A stretch of 7,298 nucleotides of DNA, from positions 1 through 7,298 of the forward strand of contig JBBPYA010000019.1 in the NCBI GenBank assembly GCA_038200385.1, in the 5' to 3' direction. Positions 1-4,559 of this stretch are shown here, piece after piece. The position numbers and the translations under genes were made by a program. The notes beneath the pieces are model-generated. The model saw only the letters and a list, made by a program, of their open reading frames with translations. It had not been told where the DNA came from and ran no database searches. The stretch is from JBBPYA01 sp038200385. GTDB taxonomy: Bacteria; Actinomycetota; Actinomycetes; Mycobacteriales; Geodermatophilaceae. The first letter of the stretch is position 1, and each line of letters begins with the position of its first letter.

Positions 1-50
1 CGCGCCAGCTCGAGCGCCCGGCGCATCGGATCGTCGTACCCGCCGGTCAT
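1..50 (-). CDS. tadA: tRNA-specific adenosine deaminase TadA, N-terminal fragment (runs off the left edge)
   Basis: Only the first 16 codons are inside the window, read from an ATG at 50-48: MTGGYDDPMRRALELA. The pattern DxxMrrALELA is the usual first helix of TadA. The catalytic HAE and PCxxC zinc motifs would lie outside the window and cannot be checked. TadA deaminates adenosine 34 to inosine in tRNA-Arg(ACG), letting one tRNA read CGU, CGC and CGA. The start overlaps the stop of the upstream TadA-associated gene in an ATGA (47-50), which indicates translational coupling. No clear Shine-Dalgarno precedes the ATG, which fits re-initiation. The identification rests on a short stretch plus the gene before it, which is typically a neighbour of tadA. 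Confidence 0.8.
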   Translation of the reverse strand, partial: MTGGYDDPMRRALELA

Positions 51-532
51 CGAGGCGGGCGGGCGCCCACTGCCGCGGCGAACTCGGCACCGAACCCGAG
101 GTTGCCGGCCAGTTGGGCGAGCATCTCGTCAGCGTACAACTCGAGGTTGTCGACGATCATCCGCAGCTCGTCGGCCGGCAGCCCCAGATCGGCGAACAGG
201 TCGAGGTCGCCGACCGGCCAGATCTCCTCGTCGTCGTCCTCGTCGGGGACGTCCTCCCCCAGCCACCGGGCCGCCTGCCTGGCCAGATCCCAGTCGACGG
301 CGGCTGTGACGTCGGACAACAGCAGTCCGACCCCCGATTCGGGACGGATCCGCAGCGCGATGAAAAACTCGTCCTCGATGTTGAGCAGAGCTACCGGCCC
401 GGCGTCACTCGGCTGCTGGCGCAGCGCCGCGATGCAGTGCTCGAGATCGTCGAGCACGGCCGGGGGAAGCAGGTCGCAGGACCAACGGCCGGCCTCACGG
501 CAGACCGCGACGGCGAACCCCTCTGGGGTCAT
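47..532 (-). CDS. TadA-associated protein (actinobacterial family, function unknown)
   Basis: A 161-residue acidic protein that I recognise as the family named putative tRNA adenosine deaminase-associated protein. The name comes from its place next to tadA; no biochemical function is known to me. Visible features are the N-terminal MTPEGFAVAVCREAGRW, a central EDEFFIALRIRP segment (about 54-64), a WDLARQAARWLGE helix (81-93), a strongly acidic linker DEDDDEE (97-103), a conserved-looking PVGDLDLFADLGL (106-118), and a C-terminal helical part rich in Leu and Glu. There are no transmembrane segments, signal peptide or metal site. The ATG at 532 was chosen because GAGGAG lies 5 bases upstream; the frame stays open to 853, but that extension is low-complexity Arg/Ser/Thr sequence opposite the zinc-finger gene. 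Its TGA overlaps the tadA ATG by 4 bases, so equimolar production and a physical partnership with TadA are plausible but inferred. Confidence 0.88.
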   Translation of the reverse strand: MTPEGFAVAVCREAGRWSCDLLPPAVLDDLEHCIAALRQQPSDAGPVALLNIEDEFFIALRIRPESGVGLLLSDVTAAVDWDLARQAARWLGEDVPDEDDDEEIWPVGDLDLFADLGLPADELRMIVDNLELYADEMLAQLAGNLGFGAEFAAAVGARPPR

Positions 533-537
533 CCTGG

Positions 538-543
538 CTCCTC
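538..543 (-). promoter_or_regulatory. Shine-Dalgarno of the TadA-associated gene
   Basis: The minus strand reads GAGGAG followed by 5 bases (CCAGG) and then ATG at 532. This decides the start codon: the same frame is open for a further 320 bases upstream, but no comparable ribosome site precedes the other candidate starts. Confidence 0.75.
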
Positions 544-547
544 GTTC

Positions 548-567
548 CCATCCGACCTGGCGGATGG
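548..567 (-). promoter_or_regulatory. Perfect 7-bp hairpin in the 82-bp gap before the TadA-associated gene
   Basis: The arms CCATCCG (548-554) and CGGATGG (561-567) form a perfect 7-bp stem with a 6-base loop. On the minus strand it lies 47 bases after the stop of the zinc-finger gene and 4 bases before the GAGGAG ribosome site of the next gene. There is no T-run, so it may be a weak U-less terminator, an mRNA stability element, or a structure affecting access to the ribosome site. I see no convincing promoter in the gap 533-614, so all four minus-strand genes may be one transcript. Confidence 0.4.
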
Positions 568-614
568 TCGCAGACTCCGGTGAGGCGGCGGTAGAGCGGT
601 GCTGCTGCAGCCTC

Positions 615-938
615 TCAGCGGGCGTGCTGGATGCATCGCGTGGACCAAGGCCGGGCCTCCAGTCGACTGGCTGCGATCGGTTCTCCGCAGACGTCGCAGC
701 GGCCGTAGGAGCCCTCGTCGAGCTTGGCCAGCGCCCGCACCACCTCGGCGTGGACGTCGCCGAGCTGCCCGTGCGCGGCGACCTGCGCCAGCCGCTCGAC
801 GGCGATGTTCGTCCCCTCCCCGACCCGCTTGCCGAACGAGATGCTGCCCACATCCCCGCTGGAGGCTGTCAGCCCGAGGCGTTCGGCCTCGAGTTCTTCC
901 CTCTTGTCCTGGAGCACGTCCCGGACCGACCTGGTCAC
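615..938 (-). CDS. small DksA/TraR-type C4-like zinc-finger protein
   Basis: A 107-residue protein with the layout of the DksA/TraR family: a helical, charged N-terminal part (about 5-75) that probably forms a short coiled coil, then a C-terminal zinc finger. The finger is C81-x2-C84-x17-C102-x2-H105, so the fourth ligand is His, not the classical Cys. DksA/TraR proteins insert a coiled coil into the RNA polymerase secondary channel and tune initiation with ppGpp, but many short actinobacterial members are uncharacterised. I do not see an acidic pair at the presumed coil tip comparable to DksA, so polymerase regulation is not assured. The start is GTG at 938, four bases after the methyltransferase stop (943), with no good Shine-Dalgarno; coupling to the upstream gene is likely. 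The chain ends right after the finger. Confidence 0.8.
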   Translation of the reverse strand: MTRSVRDVLQDKREELEAERLGLTASSGDVGSISFGKRVGEGTNIAVERLAQVAAHGQLGDVHAEVVRALAKLDEGSYGRCDVCGEPIAASRLEARPWSTRCIQHAR

Positions 939-942
939 GCCG

Positions 943-1599
943 CTACCGCTTGCGCAGGAACGTCAAGCCGTCGGCCACCGGCAGCATCAGGGTGTCGAAG
1001 CGCTGATCGGCGGCCAGCGCGCGGTTCAGGGCCTGCACGGTGCGGTCGTCGTCGCCGTGCCCGTCGCCGGACACGATCCGCCCCCCGCGCAGCACGTTGT
1101 CGATGATGACGAGGCCGTTCGTCCGCATCCGTGGCGCGAGTTCTTCGACGTAGGCCGGGTACCCGGTCTTGTCGGCGTCCAGGAAGGCGAGCTCGTACGC
1201 CGGTGTGGGCGGCATCGCCCGCAGGGTGTCCAGGGCCGGGCCGATCCGCAGCTCGATCCGCTCGGCCACACCGGCCCGCTCCCAGTACCGCCGCGCCACA
1301 TCGGTCCACTCCGTGCTCACGTCCAGGCAGAGCAGGCGGCCCTCGGGTGGAAGTCCGCGTGCAATCGACAGCGCCGAATATCCGGTGAACGTCCCGATCT
1401 CCAATGCCGACGTGACCCCGAGCAGCCGGGTCAGCATCGTCATGAAAGCGCCTTGCTCCGGTGCGATCTGCATATCCGCCACGTCGCCGAGCTCGGCTGT
1501 CTCGGCAATGAGAGCGCGCTGGACCTCGTCGAGTGGTTCGCTGCTGGCGAGCAGGTAGTCGTGGACCGCACTGGTCAGCAGGAACGACTTCGGCGTCAC
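943..1599 (-). CDS. SAM-dependent O-methyltransferase, catechol/caffeoyl-CoA OMT-like
   Basis: A 218-residue soluble enzyme of the Methyltransf_3 family. It transfers a methyl group from S-adenosylmethionine to a hydroxyl of a small aromatic (catechol-like) substrate; the actual substrate cannot be read from sequence. Motifs in order: substrate-side YLLASSEPLDEVQRAL (about 15-30), MQIAPEQGAF (43-52), SAM motif I ALEIGTFTGYSAL (65-77) with E67, the ribose-binding acidic LCLDV (90-94, D93), metal-binding FLDADKTGYPAY (139-150, D141), IIDN (165-168, D167 and N168) and the C-terminal DGLTFLRKR (210-218). The length is normal and the key residues are present. The start is GTG (1599) with no Shine-Dalgarno but a TACGCT hexamer 6 bases upstream, suggesting a leaderless mRNA. 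It is divergent from the thioesterase gene and is followed after 4 bases by the zinc-finger gene. Confidence 0.92.
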   Translation of the reverse strand: MTPKSFLLTSAVHDYLLASSEPLDEVQRALIAETAELGDVADMQIAPEQGAFMTMLTRLLGVTSALEIGTFTGYSALSIARGLPPEGRLLCLDVSTEWTDVARRYWERAGVAERIELRIGPALDTLRAMPPTPAYELAFLDADKTGYPAYVEELAPRMRTNGLVIIDNVLRGGRIVSGDGHGDDDRTVQALNRALAADQRFDTLMLPVADGLTFLRKR

Positions 1600-1605
1600 C
1601 GGTCC

Positions 1606-1611
1606 AGCGTA
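1606..1611 (-). promoter_or_regulatory. candidate -10 element (TACGCT) for a leaderless methyltransferase transcript
   Basis: On the minus strand TACGCT fits the actinobacterial TANNNT -10 pattern and lies exactly 6 bases before the GTG start at 1599. The start codon would therefore coincide with the transcription start. No convincing -35 is visible at 17-18 bp. Support is the spacing plus the absence of a Shine-Dalgarno. Confidence 0.45.
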
Positions 1612-1624
1612 GGGCTCGAGCGGC

Positions 1625-1630
1625 TAACCT
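1625..1630 (+). promoter_or_regulatory. candidate -10 element (TAACCT) for a leaderless thioesterase-tyrA transcript
   Basis: TAACCT matches TANNNT and ends 7 bases before the GTG at 1638, the classical spacing for a leaderless mRNA. There is no Shine-Dalgarno between it and the GTG, and no clear -35 is seen at 17-18 bp. It lies within the 38-bp region shared with the divergent methyltransferase promoter. Confidence 0.5.
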
Positions 1631-1637
1631 CGCGCGG

Positions 1638-2048
1638 GTGATCGACGCGCGGTTGTTCGCCCAGCTGGCCGCCGATCCGTACGCCGCCTCGCTCGGGGTC
1701 ACCCTCGAAGAAATCCGTCCCGGCTACGCCCGGGCCCGCCTGACCGTCCTGGACGGGCATCTCAACGCGATGGGGGCGCTGCACGGCGGGGTCGTCGTCG
1801 CCCTCGCCGACGTGGTGCACGCTGCGGCGTCCAACAGCCACGGCACCCTCGCGGTCGCGGTCGAGGTGCACGCCGAACTGCTCGCCACCGCCCCGGTGGG
1901 CGCCGAGCTGGTCTGTGAGGGCACCGAGGTGTCCCGGACGCGGCGGACCGGCCTCTACCGCATCGAAGTGCACTCCGGCGACGTGCACGTGGCGACCTGC
2001 CTCGGCCGGGTGGTCCGGCGCGACCTCCCGGTCCTCGCCCCGTCGTGA
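1638..2048 (+). CDS. PaaI-like hotdog-fold acyl-CoA thioesterase
   Basis: A 136-residue protein of the 4HBT/PaaI hotdog superfamily, which hydrolyses acyl- or aryl-CoA thioesters in the cytoplasm, usually as a tetramer. The signature is LNAMGALHGGVVVALADVV (42-60): N43, the H49-G50-G51 turn and the helix Asp (D58) correspond to the PaaI active-site block, followed by ASNSHG (64-69) as in PaaI enzymes. The second half has the expected strands (VAVEVHAELL, GAELVCEGTEVSRTRRTGLYRIEVH). The substrate is unknown; phenylacetate-pathway neighbours are absent, so a general CoA-releasing role is as likely. The GTG at 1638 was chosen because it begins the conserved fold and has a -10-like TAACCT 7 bases upstream; the frame is open back to 1533, but that part is opposite the methyltransferase gene. 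Its TGA overlaps the tyrA start in GTGA (2045-2048). Confidence 0.88.
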   Translation: MIDARLFAQLAADPYAASLGVTLEEIRPGYARARLTVLDGHLNAMGALHGGVVVALADVVHAAASNSHGTLAVAVEVHAELLATAPVGAELVCEGTEVSRTRRTGLYRIEVHSGDVHVATCLGRVVRRDLPVLAPS

Positions 2049-2989
2049 CGGGAGTCGCCGTGATCGGGCTCGGGCTGATCGGCGGCTCGGTGGCGCGCCG
2101 GCTGGCCCGGACCTATGACGTCGTCGGCTGCGATTCCGATCCCGCCACGGTGGAACTCGCGCGCGCGGCCGGCCTGCAGGCCACCGGCAGCGCCGACGCG
2201 GCCGTCGCCGACGCGGACCTCGTGGTCGTCGCCGCGGCACTGGCCGCGCTGCCCGAGGTGATCGCGGACCTGGCCGGCCGGACGGCGCCCCGCGTCGTCG
2301 TGACCGACGTCGGTTCGGTGAAGCGCCCTGCGTACGAGGCCGCCCGAGCCGCCGGCATGGTCGACCGTTTCGTCGCCGGGCATCCGATGGCCGGCACCGA
2401 ACATTCCGGTTTTGCCGCCAGCGACCCGGCCCTGTTCGAACGCGCCGCCTGGGTGCTGTGCCTCGAGGCCGACACCGACCTGCCGGCCTGGATGGCGGTG
2501 GCGGCGATGGTGCTGGCGCTGGGGGCGCGCGTCGTGCCGAGCACCGTCGCCGACCACGATGCCGCTGTGGCCCGGATCAGTCACGTCCCGCACCTGGTCG
2601 CCGCGGCCATCGCCGCGGAGGCGGCCGTCGCCGGACCGCTGGCCTTGACGCTGGCGGCAGGGTCGTTCCGGGACGGCACCCGGGTGGCGGCCGGTGATCC
2701 CGCGCTGTCCGAGGCTATGTGCCGGACCAACCGGGAGGCGGTCGACGCTGCGCTGTCCGGCGTCCTGACCCGGCTGGAGCAGGCCCGCTCCGAGCCCGGC
2801 CCGTTGCTGGCAGATGGGCACCAGGTCCGGGGGGCGTGGACCGGGCGCACGGCGCGCCGGGTCGAGTTCGACGCGGCCGACGACGACCTGCGGTCCCGGC
2901 TGCTGGCCCACGGACGGGCCGGCGGCTGGCTGGACTCCGTTGCGTCCAGCACGCTGTCTGGGCAACTGCCCACCGCACTGGAGGCCTAG
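2045..2989 (+). CDS. tyrA: prephenate dehydrogenase
   Basis: A 314-residue cytoplasmic enzyme that oxidatively decarboxylates prephenate to 4-hydroxyphenylpyruvate for tyrosine synthesis. It has an N-terminal Rossmann domain with GLGLIGGS (8-15) and an acidic residue (D30, VGCDSD) after strand 2, which favours NAD. TDVGSVK (87-93) and GHPMAGTEHSG (112-122) follow; H113 corresponds to the catalytic histidine of TyrA. The helical dimerisation domain carries ISHVPHLVA (178-186) and GSFRDGTRVA (206-215). There is no fused chorismate mutase and no clear ACT domain; the last 60 residues are a short tail. The family also contains arogenate dehydrogenases, so the preferred substrate is not certain. 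Translation starts at a GTG overlapping the thioesterase stop, with no independent Shine-Dalgarno, so it depends on coupling. Confidence 0.95.
   Translation: MTGVAVIGLGLIGGSVARRLARTYDVVGCDSDPATVELARAAGLQATGSADAAVADADLVVVAAALAALPEVIADLAGRTAPRVVVTDVGSVKRPAYEAARAAGMVDRFVAGHPMAGTEHSGFAASDPALFERAAWVLCLEADTDLPAWMAVAAMVLALGARVVPSTVADHDAAVARISHVPHLVAAAIAAEAAVAGPLALTLAAGSFRDGTRVAAGDPALSEAMCRTNREAVDAALSGVLTRLEQARSEPGPLLADGHQVRGAWTGRTARRVEFDAADDDLRSRLLAHGRAGGWLDSVASSTLSGQLPTALEA
2980..2984 (+). promoter_or_regulatory. Shine-Dalgarno GGAGG of the zinc metallopeptidase gene
   Basis: GGAGG sits inside the last codons of tyrA, 8 bases before the ATG at 2993, and supports that start. It is one of few strong ribosome sites on the plus strand here. 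Confidence 0.7.
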
Positions 2990-2992
2990 CCG

Positions 2993-3889
2993 ATGGACTT
3001 CGACGACCAGGCCCGGCTGGACACCTCGCAGGTCCGCGACTTGCGCGGGGCCCGAGGCGGCGGTCTGCGCGGGCCGCGGGGTGGGGGGCCGCGTGGTGGG
3101 CGCCGGCTACCGGGTGGCATGGCCGTCGGCGGCGGCGGGCTCGGAATCGTCGGGCTTCTACTCGTCCTGCTGCTGAACAACCTGGGCGGCAGCACGCCCA
3201 CCCAGCCGGCCGCCGGCGACCTGTCGCAGTGCCAGACCGGCAAGGACGCGGACACCCGGCAGGACTGCCTTGTCGTGGCCGTGGTGAACAGCGTGCAGGC
3301 GTACTGGACCCAGGCGTTCGCCGACACCGGACGGACCTACCGCGACGCGCCGACAACACTGTTCACCGGTCAGACGTCGACCGCCTGCGGCGCGGCCACG
3401 TCCGCGGTGGGCCCGTTCTACTGCCCCGCCGACAAGTCGGTGTACCTGGATCTTGGGTTCTTCGACGAGCTGCGTACCCGCTTCGGGGCCAGCGGCGGGA
3501 AGTTCGCCCAGGCCTACGTGATCGGGCACGAGTACGGCCACCACGTCCAGGATCTGCTCGGCACCAGCGACCGGGTGTCCGCAGGGAGCGGAGCCACCAG
3601 CGACTCGGTCCGGCTGGAGCTGCAGGCCGACTGCTACGCCGGCGTCTGGGCGGCGTACGCAGCCGACACCGATGCTTCGATCCTGTCCACCCTGACCGAA
3701 GCGGACATCGCCGACGGCCTCAACGCCGCGGCCGCGATCGGCGACGACCGGATCCAGTCGCAGTCGACTGGTCGCGTCGATCCGGAGACGTGGACGCACG
3801 GCTCGTCCGAGCAGCGCCAGCGATGGTTCAGCACCGGGTACGGCCAGGGGGACCCCGGAGCCTGCGACACGTTCAGCGGCGACATCTGA
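2993..3889 (+). CDS. membrane-anchored neutral zinc metallopeptidase, YpfJ/Zn_peptidase family
   Basis: A 298-residue protein of the putative neutral zinc metallopeptidase family. The N-terminus is a Gly/Arg-rich basic cytoplasmic tail (about 18-42), then one hydrophobic segment (about 48-64, GIVGLLLVLLL), giving a signal-anchor topology with the catalytic domain outside. The zinc motif is HEYGHH (179-184): H179 and H183 as ligands, E180 as catalytic base; E209 in RLELQADCYAG (207-216) is the likely third ligand, as is typical of this family. FYCPADKSVYLDL (142-154) and HGSSEQRQRW (269-278) are further family hallmarks. Six cysteines (80, 92, 132, 144, 214, 291) could form disulphides outside the membrane. 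Substrates are unknown for the family. It begins 3 bases after tyrA, so is probably co-transcribed, although no functional link is evident. A hairpin follows 27 bases after the stop. Confidence 0.92.
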   Translation: MDFDDQARLDTSQVRDLRGARGGGLRGPRGGGPRGGRRLPGGMAVGGGGLGIVGLLLVLLLNNLGGSTPTQPAAGDLSQCQTGKDADTRQDCLVVAVVNSVQAYWTQAFADTGRTYRDAPTTLFTGQTSTACGAATSAVGPFYCPADKSVYLDLGFFDELRTRFGASGGKFAQAYVIGHEYGHHVQDLLGTSDRVSAGSGATSDSVRLELQADCYAGVWAAYAADTDASILSTLTEADIADGLNAAAAIGDDRIQSQSTGRVDPETWTHGSSEQRQRWFSTGYGQGDPGACDTFSGDI

Positions 3890-3916
3890 GCTGCCGGGCC
3901 GGGTCCGGCGACCGGC

Positions 3917-3941
3917 GTCGGGCTGCGCGAATCAGCCCGGC
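3917..3941 (+). terminator. hairpin after the metallopeptidase gene, candidate terminator
   Basis: CGGGCTG (3919-3925) pairs with CAGCCCG (3933-3939) around a 7-base loop; a G-T and a G-C pair (3918/3940, 3917/3941) extend the stem to 9 bp. It begins 27 bases after the metallopeptidase stop. There is no T-run, as is common in high-GC actinobacteria, so intrinsic termination is plausible, not shown. Confidence 0.5.
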
Positions 3942-4004
3942 AACGGTCCTAAGCCACACAATGTCCTCGACGGCGGGCCCCGAAGTGCGGCGTGTCGACG
4001 CGAC

Positions 4005-4034
4005 CCGCCGGGGTCAGGACGCCTACCCCGGCGG
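4005..4034 (-). terminator. strong hairpin after the SRPBCC gene, candidate terminator
   Basis: A perfect 10-bp stem, CCGCCGGGGT (4005-4014) with ACCCCGGCGG (4025-4034). Inside it, AGG (4016-4018) can pair with CCT (4022-4024) around a bulged base. It is the strongest hairpin in the gene-free junction 3890-4075. On the minus strand it lies 41 bases past the stop of the SRPBCC gene; it would also stop read-through from the plus strand. No T-run follows on either strand. Confidence 0.5.
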
Positions 4035-4075
4035 TGCACCATCCGATTGTGTGGCCTGGGGACGCCAACCGCAGG

Positions 4076-4477
4076 TCAGGACTGCGGGGCCGAGCCCTGC
4101 TCCACCAGGGACTTCACGTTCTCCAGGGTCTTTCGGACACCCTGCTCGATCCGGTCGGCGTCGACCCGCTCGGTGTGCAGGGACAGCTCGACGGTGGACC
4201 GGGTGTCATCCCCGGTGACGTCGAGGGAGCCGTGGTAATTGCTGTCGCCCTCGGCTCCCCATTCCAGCCGCTGGTTGTCCCGGTCGACGCGGAACCACGC
4301 CTCACCCTCCCGATTGGTCCCCTCCACATCGGCCACGACGTGGACAGCCTCGCCCTCGGCGGGTTCGGCGCTGGTCATGGACTGGAAGTACTTCGGCAGG
4401 TTGCGTACGTCCGCGAGGTAGTCGAAGAGCTGCTGCGCGGGCGCGTCGACGGATTGGCTGTGTTGGTAGTCACCCAT
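4076..4477 (-). CDS. SRPBCC (START/polyketide cyclase-like) family protein
   Basis: A 133-residue protein with the N-terminal pattern of small SRPBCC proteins: YQHSQSVDAPAQQLFDYLADV (4-24, strand plus helix) then RNLPKYFQSMTSAEP (25-39). Alternating strands follow (AVHVVADVEG, EAWFRVDRDNQRLEWG, YHGSLDVTGDD, STVELSLHTER), and the long C-terminal helix DRIEQGVRKTLENVKSLVEQ (108-127) closes the hydrophobic cavity. The fold binds hydrophobic ligands; the ligand here is unknown, and there is no polyketide cluster nearby. The ATG at 4477 matches where relatives start. A TTG at 4510, which would add 11 residues, has GGAG 6 bases upstream, better than anything before the ATG, so the longer start is a real alternative. 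The gene is divergent from cinA and convergent with the metallopeptidase gene. Confidence 0.85.
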   Translation of the reverse strand: MGDYQHSQSVDAPAQQLFDYLADVRNLPKYFQSMTSAEPAEGEAVHVVADVEGTNREGEAWFRVDRDNQRLEWGAEGDSNYHGSLDVTGDDTRSTVELSLHTERVDADRIEQGVRKTLENVKSLVEQGSAPQS

Positions 4478-4547
4478 GCCGATCGGTTGCCCGGTCCGGA
4501 CAGCGGTCAAACCTGGCTCCGGTGTGCCGCGGCGTCCGGCCGCTGCC

Positions 4548-4553
4548 TAGGCT
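4548..4553 (+). promoter_or_regulatory. candidate -10 element (TAGGCT) for a leaderless cinA transcript
   Basis: TAGGCT fits TANNNT and is followed by 6 bases and the GTG start of cinA at 4560. There is no Shine-Dalgarno before that GTG and no clear -35. The arrangement repeats what is seen at the thioesterase and methyltransferase genes. Confidence 0.5.
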
Positions 4554-4559
4554 GCACGG

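Noticed and set aside
659..670. 12-bp palindrome CCAGTCGACTGG as an operator
   Set aside because: It lies inside the zinc-finger coding sequence; a shorter version (CAGTCGACTG) occurs inside the metallopeptidase gene near 3768. Chance in coding DNA is the simplest explanation.
533..853. In-frame N-terminal extension of the TadA-associated protein to 853
   Set aside because: It is low-complexity Arg/Ser/Thr sequence opposite the zinc-finger gene and has no ribosome site, whereas GAGGAG precedes the ATG at 532.
102..1106. Plus-strand open frame of 334 codons at the left end
   Set aside because: Ser/Arg-rich shadow of three minus-strand genes with recognised families.
2719..4218. Long plus-strand open frame of 499 codons across tyrA, the metallopeptidase gene and the junction
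   Set aside because: Arg/Gly/Pro-rich composition typical of an alternate frame in high-GC DNA; tyrA and the metallopeptidase in their own frames carry clear family motifs.
4505..4510. TTGACC (minus strand) as a -35 box for the SRPBCC gene
   Set aside because: No -10-like hexamer appears at 16-18 bp; the same bases include the alternative TTG start.
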